Assembly: GCF_018119405.1 (NCBI RefSeq)
Contig: NZ_JAGPWC010000020.1
Location: 19,651 to 83,650, forward strand
Source of the DNA: Massilia sp. ST3
GTDB taxonomy: Bacteria > Pseudomonadota > Gammaproteobacteria > Burkholderiales > Burkholderiaceae_D
Reading direction: 5' to 3'
Length of the DNA: 64,000 nucleotides
In this document: in pieces, positions 8,276 to 17,861 of the stretch
How the letters are laid out: the number at the start of each line of letters is the position of its first letter
How positions within the stretch are numbered: position 1 is the stretch's first letter
Translations under genes and position numbers: made by a program
Notes under the pieces: generated by a model
The model's input: only the letters and a program-made list of their open reading frames with translations
Told to the model about the DNA's origin: nothing
Databases searched by the model: none

Positions 8276-10540
8276 TTAACTTGCGTAGTGCGCCGCCTCT
8301 CCCGGCCGTTCGGCCTCGACACCGTGGGCGCGCTGCTCCACTGCTTCCACATAGCGTTTCAAGGCGTCGTCCAGCGAAGGCAGCAGCAGCCCACGCTCGC
8401 TGCCCAGCGCGCTGAATCCCGGGCGCCGTGCGGCATAGCCGCAGGATTCCATCGACACTTCCTCCAGCCGGCCCGGATCCACCCCGGCCGCGGCGCAGGC
8501 GCGCCGCGCCAGTTCGGCCCAGCTCACCGCCTCGGCATTGGTCAGGTGCCAGACGCCGCGCTCGCGGTCGATCAGCAGGTCGAGCGAGACGTTCACCAGG
8601 TCGGGCACATAGGTCGGCGCCACCACCATGTCGCCGGCCGCCTGGAAGGACTGGCCGTGGTCGAGCGCATTCAGCGCCTGGGTCACGAAGTTATGCTGGT
8701 CCCAGGGGCCGAAGAAGGACGAGGTGCGGATCACCAGCGCCTGCGGGTCGGCGTCCAGCACGCGCTGCTCGGCCTCGGCCTTGCTGCATCCGTAGACGCC
8801 CAATGGATTCACCGGGTCCGACTCCACATAGGGCCGGCCCTTGGCGCCGTCGAACACCAGGTCGGTCGAGAAGGTCATGAAGCGCAGCGCGTGGCGGATG
8901 CAGGCCAGCGACAGGATCGTCGGTCCCAGGGTATTCTCGCGCATGCAGCGTTCGCTGTCGCCTTCCGCCTCGTCGACACGCACGTAGCCGCCCGCATTGA
9001 TGATGGCCCAGGGCTTGAAGCGCTGGATCGCGCGTTCCACCGACGCAGGATCGGTGATGTCCATCTCCTGGCGCGTCAGCACGTGGTAGGCCAGGTTGCG
9101 TTTTTCGCAGATGCGCGCGAAGGCCGAGCCCAGGGTGCCGGTGGCGCCGCTGATGAGGATCGGCTGCACGTGGGCCGACTTGAACTGTCCGCGCACGGCC
9201 AGGTCGGCCACCGCGGTGCTGGTCGCCACCGGCTTGCACAGGAAGCGTCCCGGACGACGCCACCAGCCTTCACCCTGCAGCACCGGATTGCTCAGCGGGC
9301 GTCCGCTGGACAGCTCGCGCATCAGGGTCGCCACCGCGGTGGGACGGGGCGTGCCGCCGCGCACGTCGAAGGGGCCGGGCTCGTAGTAGCCGCGGCACTC
9401 GGTCACCAGGCAATTCCAGTCGAAGGAGCCGAGCAGCGCCCAGACCGTCACGGCGCGGATGTCGGCGCCCTGGTTGCGCGCCTTCTTGGCCGCGTTCCAG
9501 ATCTCGACCAGCCAGCGCAGCTGGTCTTCGCGGTTGGCGTCGATATGGGCCTCGGTGATGGCGATCGGCAGGCCGTAGCGTTCCCAGGTTTCCATCAGCA
9601 GCGGCGCGATGCCCGGCGTCGGCGTGGCCAGCACGCGCGGCGTCTCGATGTCGGCATGGTAGATGCCGCGGAAGGTATGGCAGCGGTCTTTCGGATAGCG
9701 CTCGGGACGATGGTCGAGCCAGCGTTCGCTGGTGGCGTAGTAATTCACGCCGATGATGTCCGGCGGGCAGGGATTGTCGCGGAACCAGAGCAGTTCCTCT
9801 TCGGTCGCGTTCGATTCGAGCAGGTAGTTCCACAGCTTGTGGTCCTGGTCCACTTTACCGCACAGCAGGTCCCAGCCCAGCCAGCGGCGTTCGTTGAAGA
9901 AGCTGGTGATGGCTTCCATCTCCGGCATCCCGTAGGTTTTGGACAGGTCGTCGGTCTGGACCAGCTTGGCGTCCGGGTTGACGGCGCGGATGGCGCGCAT
10001 CGCCAGCACCGTGGCGCGGCATTCGACGAGCAGGGCGCGTACGAAGGTGGCTTCGTCGCCGCCGTGCGGATACCAGACCCCCGCCAGGCCCGAGAAGCGC
10101 GCCGTGGTCAGCGGTTCGTTGACCGGGGTGTAGTACTCGACCCAGGGGTAGCGCGCGGCGACCGCGCCGGCGTATTCGGCGAGCTTGTCGGCGAAGCAGG
10201 CATCGACCAGGCTGGTATGGCGCGGGCCGCTGCCGTGGTGCACCAGGCCGACGATCGGGGTGACGCCCAGCTGCTGCAGGGCAGGCAGGCGCTCGTCGGG
10301 CCAGGACCAGTCGGCCGACTCGATGCCGTCCGGCGCGGTGCGTTCCCACAGCACCGGATAGCGGATCGCCCGGATGCCGAGCGAGGCAAAGCGTTCGATA
10401 TCCTGCAGGCGCTCGGCGTGGCCGTTGCGGTCCATCTGGCTGAAGTAATTGTCGCGCACACGGTTGACCGTGCATTCAAGTCCGCCCCAAAGCGCCAGCT
10501 CTGGGGTTTGTTCCGGCTGGGAACCAAGATGTGGAATCAT
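8276..10540 (-). CDS. Fusion: GH1 glycoside hydrolase + RmlD-like NAD(P)-dependent reductase
   Basis: This is one 754-aa protein with two enzymes. Residues 1 to about 415 are a GH1 (beta-glucosidase-like) TIM barrel with the acid/base in TPVNEP (E142) and the nucleophile in ITEAH (E330). Residues about 460-750 are an extended-SDR sugar-nucleotide reductase like dTDP-4-dehydrorhamnose reductase, with Rossmann GATGTLG (465-471), STD (558-560) and the YxxxK pair YGCSK (583-587). I start at ATG 10540, since an upstream ATG (10636) adds 32 residues outside both domains. Both active sites look intact. The physiological substrate is unknown; the nearby LPS genes suggest surface polysaccharide work, which is inference. 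Confidence 0.85.
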   Translation of the reverse strand: MIPHLGSQPEQTPELALWGGLECTVNRVRDNYFSQMDRNGHAERLQDIERFASLGIRAIRYPVLWERTAPDGIESADWSWPDERLPALQQLGVTPIVGLVHHGSGPRHTSLVDACFADKLAEYAGAVAARYPWVEYYTPVNEPLTTARFSGLAGVWYPHGGDEATFVRALLVECRATVLAMRAIRAVNPDAKLVQTDDLSKTYGMPEMEAITSFFNERRWLGWDLLCGKVDQDHKLWNYLLESNATEEELLWFRDNPCPPDIIGVNYYATSERWLDHRPERYPKDRCHTFRGIYHADIETPRVLATPTPGIAPLLMETWERYGLPIAITEAHIDANREDQLRWLVEIWNAAKKARNQGADIRAVTVWALLGSFDWNCLVTECRGYYEPGPFDVRGGTPRPTAVATLMRELSSGRPLSNPVLQGEGWWRRPGRFLCKPVATSTAVADLAVRGQFKSAHVQPILISGATGTLGSAFARICEKRNLAYHVLTRQEMDITDPASVERAIQRFKPWAIINAGGYVRVDEAEGDSERCMRENTLGPTILSLACIRHALRFMTFSTDLVFDGAKGRPYVESDPVNPLGVYGCSKAEAEQRVLDADPQALVIRTSSFFGPWDQHNFVTQALNALDHGQSFQAAGDMVVAPTYVPDLVNVSLDLLIDRERGVWHLTNAEAVSWAELARRACAAAGVDPGRLEEVSMESCGYAARRPGFSALGSERGLLLPSLDDALKRYVEAVEQRAHGVEAERPGEAAHYAS

Positions 10541-10776
10541 GAGGTGGTATCTACTTTGTGAAAACAGCCTCAAGCCTACTGTCCCGGTTTTGACCCTTAT
10601 GTGAAGTAGCCCACATAAAAGCGGTTTTTCGGACAATTCCTACTTTTTGTGGGCATCATTCACTTTATTGAGCTTAATTTCGGTTAAAAATACGAAACAT
10701 CAAAGGCGGATGAGCGCGTGCGCCGCCAAGCGCGCGATCGCGCGACAATGCTGACAGCCGACTAAGGGAGAGCGCG

Positions 10777-11013
10777 ATGTATATGGTGTACTGGACCATG
10801 GTGGACGACGACGCCAGCCAGCCGCACGCCCAGGTCTTCGACACCACCGAGATGGTGGGGGCCATGCAGTTCATGGAAGAGCTGCGCAAGCGCCAGCGCG
10901 CCGGCGAAGGCGTGCGTTTCGTGACGATGTGTTCGGAGCACCCGGACGTGGTCGGCCACCCGGGTGTGGACGTGACCGGTCCCGGCTACAACTGGAAGAA
11001 GCGGCGGAGCTAG
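10777..11013 (+). CDS. Small conserved-type hypothetical protein
   Basis: A 78-aa protein (MYMVYWTMVDDD...) preceded by a good ribosome-binding site (AAGGGAG, 6 bases before ATG). It is acidic in its first third and basic at its end, with no signal peptide or transmembrane segment. I do not recognise a domain. The position 94 bp before the formate dehydrogenase operon, on the same strand, could mean co-expression, but nothing in it says formate metabolism. Confidence 0.7.
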   Translation: MYMVYWTMVDDDASQPHAQVFDTTEMVGAMQFMEELRKRQRAGEGVRFVTMCSEHPDVVGHPGVDVTGPGYNWKKRRS

Positions 11014-11106
11014 CCGGCAAAAACGGCCAGACCCCAGGACCCATCTTCCCGGCCCCGGTTTATACTGTGGCAACCGGCGTCCAGACCGGGAACGAGACCT
11101 GTCCAC

Positions 11107-12813
11107 ATGAACCATCCCATCATTCCGATCGTCGCGCAGGGGGCGAGCCGCCTGCGCAAGCGCCAGGCGCCCAAGGGCCGCCAGGTCGATGCGCAAGCCC
11201 TGGCCGACGTCCGCGCCCTGCTGGGCGAAGCCCCGCGCCGGCGCGACCTGCTCATCGAGCACCTGCACAAGATCCAGGACCGCCACGGCTGCCTGTCCAG
11301 CCCCCATCTCGCCGCCCTGGCGCAGGAAATGGGCCTGGCCCAGGCCGAGGTCTACGAGGTGGCCACCTTCTATCACCATTTCGACGTGGTCAAGGAAGGC
11401 GAACCGGCCCCGGCCGCGCTGACGGTGCGCGTGTGCGCCGGCCTATCCTGCGAGATGGCGGGCGCGCGCGAACTGCTGGGCAAACTGCCGGGCATCCTGG
11501 GGCGCGAGGTGAGGGTGCTCGAGGCGCCCTGCGTCGGCCGCTGCGAGCAGGCGCCGGTGGCGGTGGTCGGCCAGCTGGCCGTGCCGCAGGCGAGCGCGGA
11601 AAACGTGCTGGCCAAGGCGCGCGCCGGTGAGACGACCGACCTCGTCCACGATCACATCGGTCTCGACGCCTACCGCGCGGCGGGCGGCTATGCGCTGCTG
11701 CGCGACTGCGTCGCCGGCAAGCTCGACGCCGGGCAGGTCATCGCCACCCTGGAGGCGTCCGGCCTGCGCGGCCTGGGCGGCGCCGGCTTTCCGCTCGGCC
11801 GCAAGTGGCGCATCGTGCGCGCTGAACCCGGGCCGCGCCTGATGGCGATTAACATCGACGAAGGCGAGCCCGGCACCTTCAAGGACCGCGTCTACCTCGA
11901 GCGCGATCCGCACCGCTTCCTGGAAGGCGCCCTGATCGCCGCCTGGGCGGTCGGCATCGAAGCCATCTACATCTACCTGCGCGACGAATACCACGGCTGC
12001 CGCGCCATGCTGGAAGCCGAGCTGGACAAGCTGCGCGCGGACCCGCCCTTGCAGGGCATGCCGCCCATTCACTTGCGCCGTGGCGCCGGCGCCTATATCT
12101 GCGGCGAAGAGTCGGCCATGATCGAATCGATCGAGGGCAAGCGCGGCATGCCGCGCCTGCGTCCGCCCTATGTGGCCCAGGTGGGCCTGTTCGGCCGCCC
12201 GACCCTGGAACACAATTTCGAATCGCTGCACTGGGTGCGCGAGATCCTGGAGCGGGGCGGCGAGTGGTTCGCCGCCCATGGGCGCAACGGCCGCCGCGGT
12301 CTGCGCTCGTTCTCGGTCTCGGGCCGGGTGCGCGAGCCGGGCGTGAAGCTGGCGCCGGCCGGCATCACGATCCGCGAACTGATCGCTGAATACTGCGGCG
12401 GCATGCGGGATGGCCACGACTTCTACGCCTACCTGCCGGGCGGCGCCTCGGGCGGCATCCTGCCGGCCAGCCTCGGCGACATCCCGCTCGACTTCGATAC
12501 CCTGCAGCCCTACGGCTGCTTCATCGGCTCGGCCGCCGTGGTCGTACTCTCGCAGCACGACAGCGCGGTGGCGGCCGCCCGCAACACGCTGGCCTTCTTC
12601 AAGGACGAGTCCTGCGGCCAGTGCACGCCCTGCCGCAACGGCACCGCCAAGGCGCTCGACCTGATCCGCCAGCCGGCGTGGGACACGGCATTGCTGGGCG
12701 AACTGTCGCAGGTGATGCGTGACGCGTCCATTTGCGGCCTGGGCCAGGCCGCGCCGAATCCCATCGACTGCGTCATCCGCTACTTCCCGCACGAGCTGGT
12801 GCACCATGAATGA
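11107..12813 (+). CDS. fdsB: NAD-dependent formate dehydrogenase beta subunit (NuoE-NuoF fusion)
   Basis: This 568-aa diaphorase subunit passes electrons from formate to NAD+. Residues about 25-170 are a NuoE/FdsG-type thioredoxin fold with a [2Fe-2S] site (VCAGLSC and CVGRC). From about 200 on it is NuoF-like: GLGGAGFPLGRKW and NIDEGEPGTFKDR for FMN/NADH, then ESCGQCTPCRNGT plus SICGLGQ for a [4Fe-4S] cluster. In Cupriavidus these are two proteins, FdsG and FdsB; the fused form is known from the tungsten formate dehydrogenase 1 of Methylorubrum extorquens. Its stop overlaps the alpha-subunit start by 8 bases. ATG 11107 has only a weak ribosome site, but the domain needs it. Confidence 0.9.
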   Translation: MNHPIIPIVAQGASRLRKRQAPKGRQVDAQALADVRALLGEAPRRRDLLIEHLHKIQDRHGCLSSPHLAALAQEMGLAQAEVYEVATFYHHFDVVKEGEPAPAALTVRVCAGLSCEMAGARELLGKLPGILGREVRVLEAPCVGRCEQAPVAVVGQLAVPQASAENVLAKARAGETTDLVHDHIGLDAYRAAGGYALLRDCVAGKLDAGQVIATLEASGLRGLGGAGFPLGRKWRIVRAEPGPRLMAINIDEGEPGTFKDRVYLERDPHRFLEGALIAAWAVGIEAIYIYLRDEYHGCRAMLEAELDKLRADPPLQGMPPIHLRRGAGAYICGEESAMIESIEGKRGMPRLRPPYVAQVGLFGRPTLEHNFESLHWVREILERGGEWFAAHGRNGRRGLRSFSVSGRVREPGVKLAPAGITIRELIAEYCGGMRDGHDFYAYLPGGASGGILPASLGDIPLDFDTLQPYGCFIGSAAVVVLSQHDSAVAAARNTLAFFKDESCGQCTPCRNGTAKALDLIRQPAWDTALLGELSQVMRDASICGLGQAAPNPIDCVIRYFPHELVHHE

Positions 12814-15607
12814 CTTCAACCGCCTCATCACATTCGAACTGAATGGCCGCAGCGTCGACGCGCTGCCCCACGAAACCCTGATCGAGGTCGCCGCGCGCGA
12901 GGGCATCGAGGTGCCGCGCCTGTGCTACAAGGAAGGCATGGAGGCGGTCGGCAACTGCCGCTCCTGCATGGTCGAGATCGATGGCGAGCGCGTGCTCGCG
13001 CCTTCCTGCTGCCGCCATCCCACGGCCGGCATGAAGGTCAGCACCGACAGCGCGCGCGCCCTGGCGGCGCAGAAGATGGTGCTGGAACTGCTGCAGGCCG
13101 ATATGCCGGAAGCCGAGTACACGCGCCGCAACGAGGTCGACCTCTGGGCCGAGAAGCTCGGCGTCGGCAAGCCGCGCTTCGCGCCCACGCGCCCGCAGCC
13201 GCAACACGACGCGACGCACGCCGCGATCACGGTCAACCTCGACGCCTGCATCCAGTGCACGCGCTGCGTGCGCGCCTGCCGCGACGAACAGGTCAACGAC
13301 GTGATCGGCCTGGCCTTCCGCGGCGAGGGCGCCAAGATCGTGTTCGACCAGGACGACCCGATGGGGGCCTCCACCTGCGTGGCCTGCGGCGAATGCGTGC
13401 AGGCCTGCCCGACCGGCGCCCTGATGCCGGCGCGCGAGGTGGCCCTGCACATCCCGGACAGGCAGGTCGATTCGGTCTGCCCTTATTGCGGGGTCGGCTG
13501 CCAGCTGACCTACCACATCAAGGACGACAAGATCCTGTACGTGGAGGGACGCAAGGGCCCGGCCAACCAGGGCCGCCTGTGCGTCAAGGGCCGCTACGGC
13601 TTCGACTACGCCCACCATCCGCACCGGCTCACCAGGCCGCTGATCCGGCGCGAAGGCGTGCCCAAGACGGGCGACTTCACGATGGACCCGGAGCGCGTGA
13701 TGGACGTCTTCCGCGAAGCCAGCTGGGAAGAAGCCCTGGCCCTCGCCGGCGGCAAGCTGGCGCAATTGCGCGACCAGCACGGCGGCGCGGCCCTGGCGGG
13801 CTTCGGCTCCGCCAAGGGCAGCAACGAGGAAGCCTACCTGTTCCAGAAGCTGGTGCGCACCGGTTTCAAGACCAACAACGTCGACCACTGCACCCGCCTG
13901 TGCCACGCCTCCTCGGTGTCGGCCCTGCTGGAAGGCATCGGCTCGGGCGCGGTCTCGAACCCGGTGATGGACGTGACGCGCGCCGAGGTCATCGTCGTCA
14001 TCGGCGCCAACCCCACCGTCAACCACCCGGTGGCGGCCACCTGGATCAAGAACGCGGTGCGCACGGGCGCCAAGCTGGTCGTGCTCGACCCGCGCCGCTC
14101 CGAGCTGGCGCGCCACGCCCACCGCTACCTGCAGTTCAAGCCCGACACCGACGTCGCCCTGCTGAACGCGATGATGCACGTGATCGTCACCGAAGGCCTG
14201 GTCGACCGCGACTTTGTTGCCGGCCGCACGGTCGGCTACGAAGACCTGGAGAAGAACGTCGCCGAGTACAGCCCGGAAGCGATGGCGCCGATCTGCGGCA
14301 TCGACGCCGAGACCATTCGCTACGTGGCGCGCCTGTACGCCACCTCGAAGGGCTCGATGATCCTGTGGGGCATGGGTGTGTCCCAGCACGTGCACGGCAC
14401 CGACAACGCGCGCTGCCTGATCGCGCTGAGCCTCATGACCGGCCAGATCGGCCGTCCCGGCACCGGCCTGCATCCGCTGCGCGGCCAGAACAACGTGCAG
14501 GGCGCCTCCGACGCCGGACTGATCCCGATGATGCTGCCGGACTACCAGCGCGTCGACAACCCGGCCGCCCGTGAAAAATTCGAGCGCGCCTGGGGCGCCA
14601 CCCTGGACCCGAAGCCGGGCCTGACGGTGGTCGAGATCATGGACGCGATCGATGCCGGCCAGATCCGCGGCATGTACATCATGGGCGAGAACCCGGCCAT
14701 GTCCGACCCCGACGCCAACCACGCCCGCGCCGCCCTGGCCGCGCTCGAGCACCTGGTGGTGCAGGACATCTTCCTGACCGAGACCGCCTACCTGGCCGAC
14801 GTGATCCTGCCTGCCTCCGCCTTCCCGGAAAAGACCGGCAGCTTCACCAATACCGACCGGCTGGTCCAGCTGGGCCGCCAGGCCATCGATCCGCCGGGCG
14901 AGGCGAAACAGGATCTGTGGATCATCCAGCAGATGGCGAACCGCATGGGCCTGCCGTGGAACTACAGCCACGTGTCCGAGGTGTTCGACGAGATGCGCAA
15001 GACCATGGCCAGCATCGGCGGCATCACCTGGGAGCGCCTGGAACGGGAGGGCGCCGTGGTCTACCCGTGCCTGAACGAGGGGGACGCCGGCCAGCCGGTG
15101 GTGTTCACCGAACAGTTCCCGCGCGAGGGCGGCAGGGCGCGCTTCGTCCCGGCCGACATCATCCCGGCCGACGAGCGTCCCGACGCCGACTACCCGCTGG
15201 TCCTGATCACGGGCCGCCAGCTGGAGCACTGGCACACCGGCAGCATGACCCGCCGCGCCACCGTGCTGGACGCGATCGAGCCCGATCCGGTGGCCCTGGT
15301 GCACCCGCTCGACCTGGAGCGCATGGGCATCGCCCCGGGCCAGCCGATCACGATCAGCTCGCGCCGCGGCGAGGTGGTGCTGTACGCGCGCGCCGACGAC
15401 AGTTCGCCGGTGGGGGCGGTCTTCGTGCCCTTCTGCTACTACGAGGCGGCGATCAACCGCCTGACGAACGCCGCGCTCGACCCCTTCGGAAAGATTCCGG
15501 AATTCAAGTATTGCGCCATCAAAGTCACCCCCGGCGGGGAGGTGGCGCCGCAGGGCAGCTACGGTGGCGGCCAAATCCTGGCCGGCATGGCACAATTGGC
15601 AACATGA
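12806..15607 (+). CDS. fdsA: Formate dehydrogenase catalytic alpha subunit (Mo/W-bisMGD)
   Basis: This 933-aa subunit oxidises formate to CO2. In order: an N-terminal [2Fe-2S] ferredoxin domain (LCYKEG, GNCRSC, APSCC), two [4Fe-4S] sites (CIQCTRCVRAC and CVACGECVQAC), a third cluster motif (CPYCGVGC...GRLC), then the bis-MGD fold. The active-site cysteine lies in CTRLCHASS, so this is a Cys rather than a Sec enzyme, with the adjacent His conserved. The C-terminal cofactor-binding domain contains GRQLEHWHTGSMTRR. Start ATG 12806 sits within the end of the beta gene; an in-frame upstream ATG at 12719 would add sequence that is only a shadow of the beta gene. The stop overlaps fdhD (ATGA). Confidence 0.93.
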   Translation: MNDFNRLITFELNGRSVDALPHETLIEVAAREGIEVPRLCYKEGMEAVGNCRSCMVEIDGERVLAPSCCRHPTAGMKVSTDSARALAAQKMVLELLQADMPEAEYTRRNEVDLWAEKLGVGKPRFAPTRPQPQHDATHAAITVNLDACIQCTRCVRACRDEQVNDVIGLAFRGEGAKIVFDQDDPMGASTCVACGECVQACPTGALMPAREVALHIPDRQVDSVCPYCGVGCQLTYHIKDDKILYVEGRKGPANQGRLCVKGRYGFDYAHHPHRLTRPLIRREGVPKTGDFTMDPERVMDVFREASWEEALALAGGKLAQLRDQHGGAALAGFGSAKGSNEEAYLFQKLVRTGFKTNNVDHCTRLCHASSVSALLEGIGSGAVSNPVMDVTRAEVIVVIGANPTVNHPVAATWIKNAVRTGAKLVVLDPRRSELARHAHRYLQFKPDTDVALLNAMMHVIVTEGLVDRDFVAGRTVGYEDLEKNVAEYSPEAMAPICGIDAETIRYVARLYATSKGSMILWGMGVSQHVHGTDNARCLIALSLMTGQIGRPGTGLHPLRGQNNVQGASDAGLIPMMLPDYQRVDNPAAREKFERAWGATLDPKPGLTVVEIMDAIDAGQIRGMYIMGENPAMSDPDANHARAALAALEHLVVQDIFLTETAYLADVILPASAFPEKTGSFTNTDRLVQLGRQAIDPPGEAKQDLWIIQQMANRMGLPWNYSHVSEVFDEMRKTMASIGGITWERLEREGAVVYPCLNEGDAGQPVVFTEQFPREGGRARFVPADIIPADERPDADYPLVLITGRQLEHWHTGSMTRRATVLDAIEPDPVALVHPLDLERMGIAPGQPITISSRRGEVVLYARADDSSPVGAVFVPFCYYEAAINRLTNAALDPFGKIPEFKYCAIKVTPGGEVAPQGSYGGGQILAGMAQLAT

Positions 15608-16473
15608 ACCGCCCAGACCTGCCACGCTACCGTCCGCAGCTGTCCGACGCCCGCGCCAGCCTCACCCAGGAGGTGCTGGCCGTGGACGAGCGCGGCCGCC
15701 GTTCGACGATTTCGATCCCGGCGGAGCGCCCGCTGACGGTCTACGTCGACAAGCGCGAGCTGGTCACCCTGATGACCCTGGGCGGCGCGCCCGAGGCCCT
15801 GACGCTGGGCTACCTGCGCAACCAGCGCCTGGTGCGCAACATCGAGGACATCGTCTCGATCCAGGTCGACTGGGAAGTCGATTCGGTGGCGGTGCTCACG
15901 CGGCACGGCATCGCCGACGTGGAAGAGCGCACCGCGAAGAAGGTGGTCACCACCGGCTGCGGCCAGGGCTCGGTGTTCGGCGGGTTGATGGACGAGGTCG
16001 ACCGCATCGTCCTGCCTTCTGAAGCGCGGCTGCCGCAATCGGTGGTCTACCGCATCGTCGAAACCATCCGCACCCAGCAGTCGATCTATAAGCAGGCCGG
16101 CTCGGTGCACGGCTGCGCGCTGTTCTCGAACACGGGCGAGCTGCTCTACTTCGTGGAGGACGTGGGCCGCCACAACGCGGTGGACGCCATCGCCGGCCTG
16201 ATGTGGCTCGACGGCCTGGAGGGCGCCGACAAGGTGTTCTACACCACCGGCCGCCTGACGTCCGAAATGGTGATCAAGGGCGCCCAGATGGGCATTCCCT
16301 TCCTGCTGTCGCGTTCCGGCACCACCCAGATGGGGCACATGGTGGCCGAGCGGGTCGGCATGTCGCTGCTGGCGCGCTGCTCCGGCAAGCACTTCCTGCT
16401 GCTGGCGGGGCACGAGCGCCTGGTGTTCGAGCCGGACCTGCTCGAACCGCTGGGCGCGCCGCGCTTTGCCTGA
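15604..16473 (+). CDS. fdhD: Formate dehydrogenase sulfurtransferase FdhD
   Basis: FdhD carries sulfur from IscS to the Mo/W cofactor, which formate dehydrogenases need for activity. The protein is 289 aa and shows the family segments: RPLTVYVDKRELVTLM, a Cys loop TTGCGQGS, then HGCALF, EDVGRHNAVD and FYTTGRLTSEMV. The E. coli loop has a CxxC pair; here only the first Cys is present (CGQG). The start ATG 15604 overlaps the fdsA stop as ATGA and its stop overlaps the permease as TGATG, so the genes are coupled. Confidence 0.92.
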   Translation: MNRPDLPRYRPQLSDARASLTQEVLAVDERGRRSTISIPAERPLTVYVDKRELVTLMTLGGAPEALTLGYLRNQRLVRNIEDIVSIQVDWEVDSVAVLTRHGIADVEERTAKKVVTTGCGQGSVFGGLMDEVDRIVLPSEARLPQSVVYRIVETIRTQQSIYKQAGSVHGCALFSNTGELLYFVEDVGRHNAVDAIAGLMWLDGLEGADKVFYTTGRLTSEMVIKGAQMGIPFLLSRSGTTQMGHMVAERVGMSLLARCSGKHFLLLAGHERLVFEPDLLEPLGAPRFA

Positions 16474-17180
16474 TGTCCCTGCTGGACGCCATCTCGCATG
16501 CCTTCGCGCTGCTGTTCAGTGGCGACGCCGCCCTGTGGCGCATCGTCTGGGTCTCGATCAAGACCAGCCTGCTGGGGCTGCTGCTGGCGACGCCGCCCGC
16601 GGTGCTGCTCGGCTACGCCATCGCCATGCACCGTTTTCCGGGCCGCCGCATCGCGATCTGGCTGGCCCAGGCCGCGCTGTCCCTGCCCACGGTGCTGATC
16701 GGCCTGCTGCTCTACCTGCTGCTGTCGCGCCGCGGCCCGCTGGGCGGCCTGGAATGGCTGTTCAGCCAGAGCGGCATCGTGCTGGGCCAGTGCATCATCG
16801 GCCTGCCGGTGCTGCTCGCCTTTACCCTGGCGGCGGTACAGGCCCTCGACCCCCGCTATGCCGAGACGGCGATCGCCCACGGCGCCTCGCCCTGGCGCGT
16901 GATGCGCACCGTGCTGCACGAGGCGCGCTATGGGGTGATGGCGGCCGTGATCAGCGGCTTCGGCCGCGTGGTGTCGGAAGTCGGCTGCGCGCTCATGGTG
17001 GGCGGAAACATCGAAGGGGAGACGCGCACCATCACCACCGCCATCGCGCTCGAAACCAGCAAGGGCGAATTCGCGCAGGGGATCGCGCTGGGCATCGTGC
17101 TGGTGAGCCTGGCGCTCCTGATGAACGGGGCGCTGGTGCTGCTGCAGGGCGAGGCGCGTATGCCGGGAGTGCGCGCATGA
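16473..17180 (+). CDS. tupB: Tungstate-type ABC transporter permease
   Basis: This 235-aa inner-membrane protein has about five hydrophobic helices and the permease EAA loop ETAIAHGASPWRVMRT, which docks on the ATPase. Length and sequence fit the TupB/ModB branch; the tungstate reading depends on the TupA-like binding protein two genes downstream. The start ATG 16473 overlaps the fdhD stop by one base and the stop overlaps the ATPase start (ATGA). Confidence 0.87.
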   Translation: MSLLDAISHAFALLFSGDAALWRIVWVSIKTSLLGLLLATPPAVLLGYAIAMHRFPGRRIAIWLAQAALSLPTVLIGLLLYLLLSRRGPLGGLEWLFSQSGIVLGQCIIGLPVLLAFTLAAVQALDPRYAETAIAHGASPWRVMRTVLHEARYGVMAAVISGFGRVVSEVGCALMVGGNIEGETRTITTAIALETSKGEFAQGIALGIVLVSLALLMNGALVLLQGEARMPGVRA

Positions 17181-17842
17181 AGAACGACCTGTCCGCGCTG
17201 CTGACCGTCCATGGCCTGCGCCGCCAGCACGGCGAGCGGGTCTTGTTCGAGATCGACCGCCTGAGCATCGACGCCGGCAGCGCCTACGTGCTGACCGGCG
17301 TGAACGGCGCCGGCAAGAGCACCTTGCTGCGCATGCTGGCGGGCCTGGAACGCTGCGAGGCCTGCACCGTCGAGCTCGACGGGCAGCGTGCGCCGCTGTA
17401 TCCGTATCCGGCGGCATTGCGCCGGTCGATCGTCTACGTGCACCAGCATCCGATCATGTTCTCGACCAGCGTCGGCCACAACATCGCCTATGGCCTGCTG
17501 GCGCGCGGCGAGGACCGGCGCGCCGTGCGCGGCCTGGTCGAGGAGGCGATGCGCTGGGCCGGGGTCGAGCATTTGCGCGACACCGATCCGAATCGCCTGT
17601 CGGGCGGCGAAAAGCAGCGGGTGGCGCTGGCGCGCGCCCGCGTGCTCAAGCCGCGCCTGCTGCTGCTGGACGAGCCCACCGCCAACCTCGACGGCCAGGC
17701 GCGCGAGCAGGTGCTGGCCCTGATCCCGACCCTGCTGCACGAGGGCGGCAGCGTGGTGATGGCCTGCCACGACCGCGACCTGATCGGCCTGCCCGGCGTG
17801 CGCCGCCTCAAGCTGCGCGAAGGCCGCCTCGAAATCCGATAA
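17177..17842 (+). CDS. tupC: Tungstate-type ABC transporter ATP-binding protein
   Basis: A 221-aa ABC ATPase with Walker A GVNGAGKST, Q-loop VYVHQHP, signature LSGGEKQR, Walker B LLLLDEPTANLD and H-loop MACHDRD. It lacks the C-terminal TOBE (molbindin) extension that ModC and WtpC often carry, consistent with TupC. It overlaps the permease stop by 4 bases and is followed after 19 bp by the binding protein. Confidence 0.87.
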   Translation: MKNDLSALLTVHGLRRQHGERVLFEIDRLSIDAGSAYVLTGVNGAGKSTLLRMLAGLERCEACTVELDGQRAPLYPYPAALRRSIVYVHQHPIMFSTSVGHNIAYGLLARGEDRRAVRGLVEEAMRWAGVEHLRDTDPNRLSGGEKQRVALARARVLKPRLLLLDEPTANLDGQAREQVLALIPTLLHEGGSVVMACHDRDLIGLPGVRRLKLREGRLEIR

Positions 17843-17861
17843 CCCACTGAAGGAGCCCCGC

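Noticed and set aside
12719..12805. Upstream ATG for the formate dehydrogenase alpha subunit
   Set aside because: The added 29 residues are an out-of-frame reading of the beta-subunit end; the ferredoxin domain begins right after ATG 12806.
12773..15625. A 950-codon minus-strand frame over the formate dehydrogenase alpha gene
   Set aside because: Shadow of fdsA; no motif, and it spans the whole coding strand of an evident enzyme.
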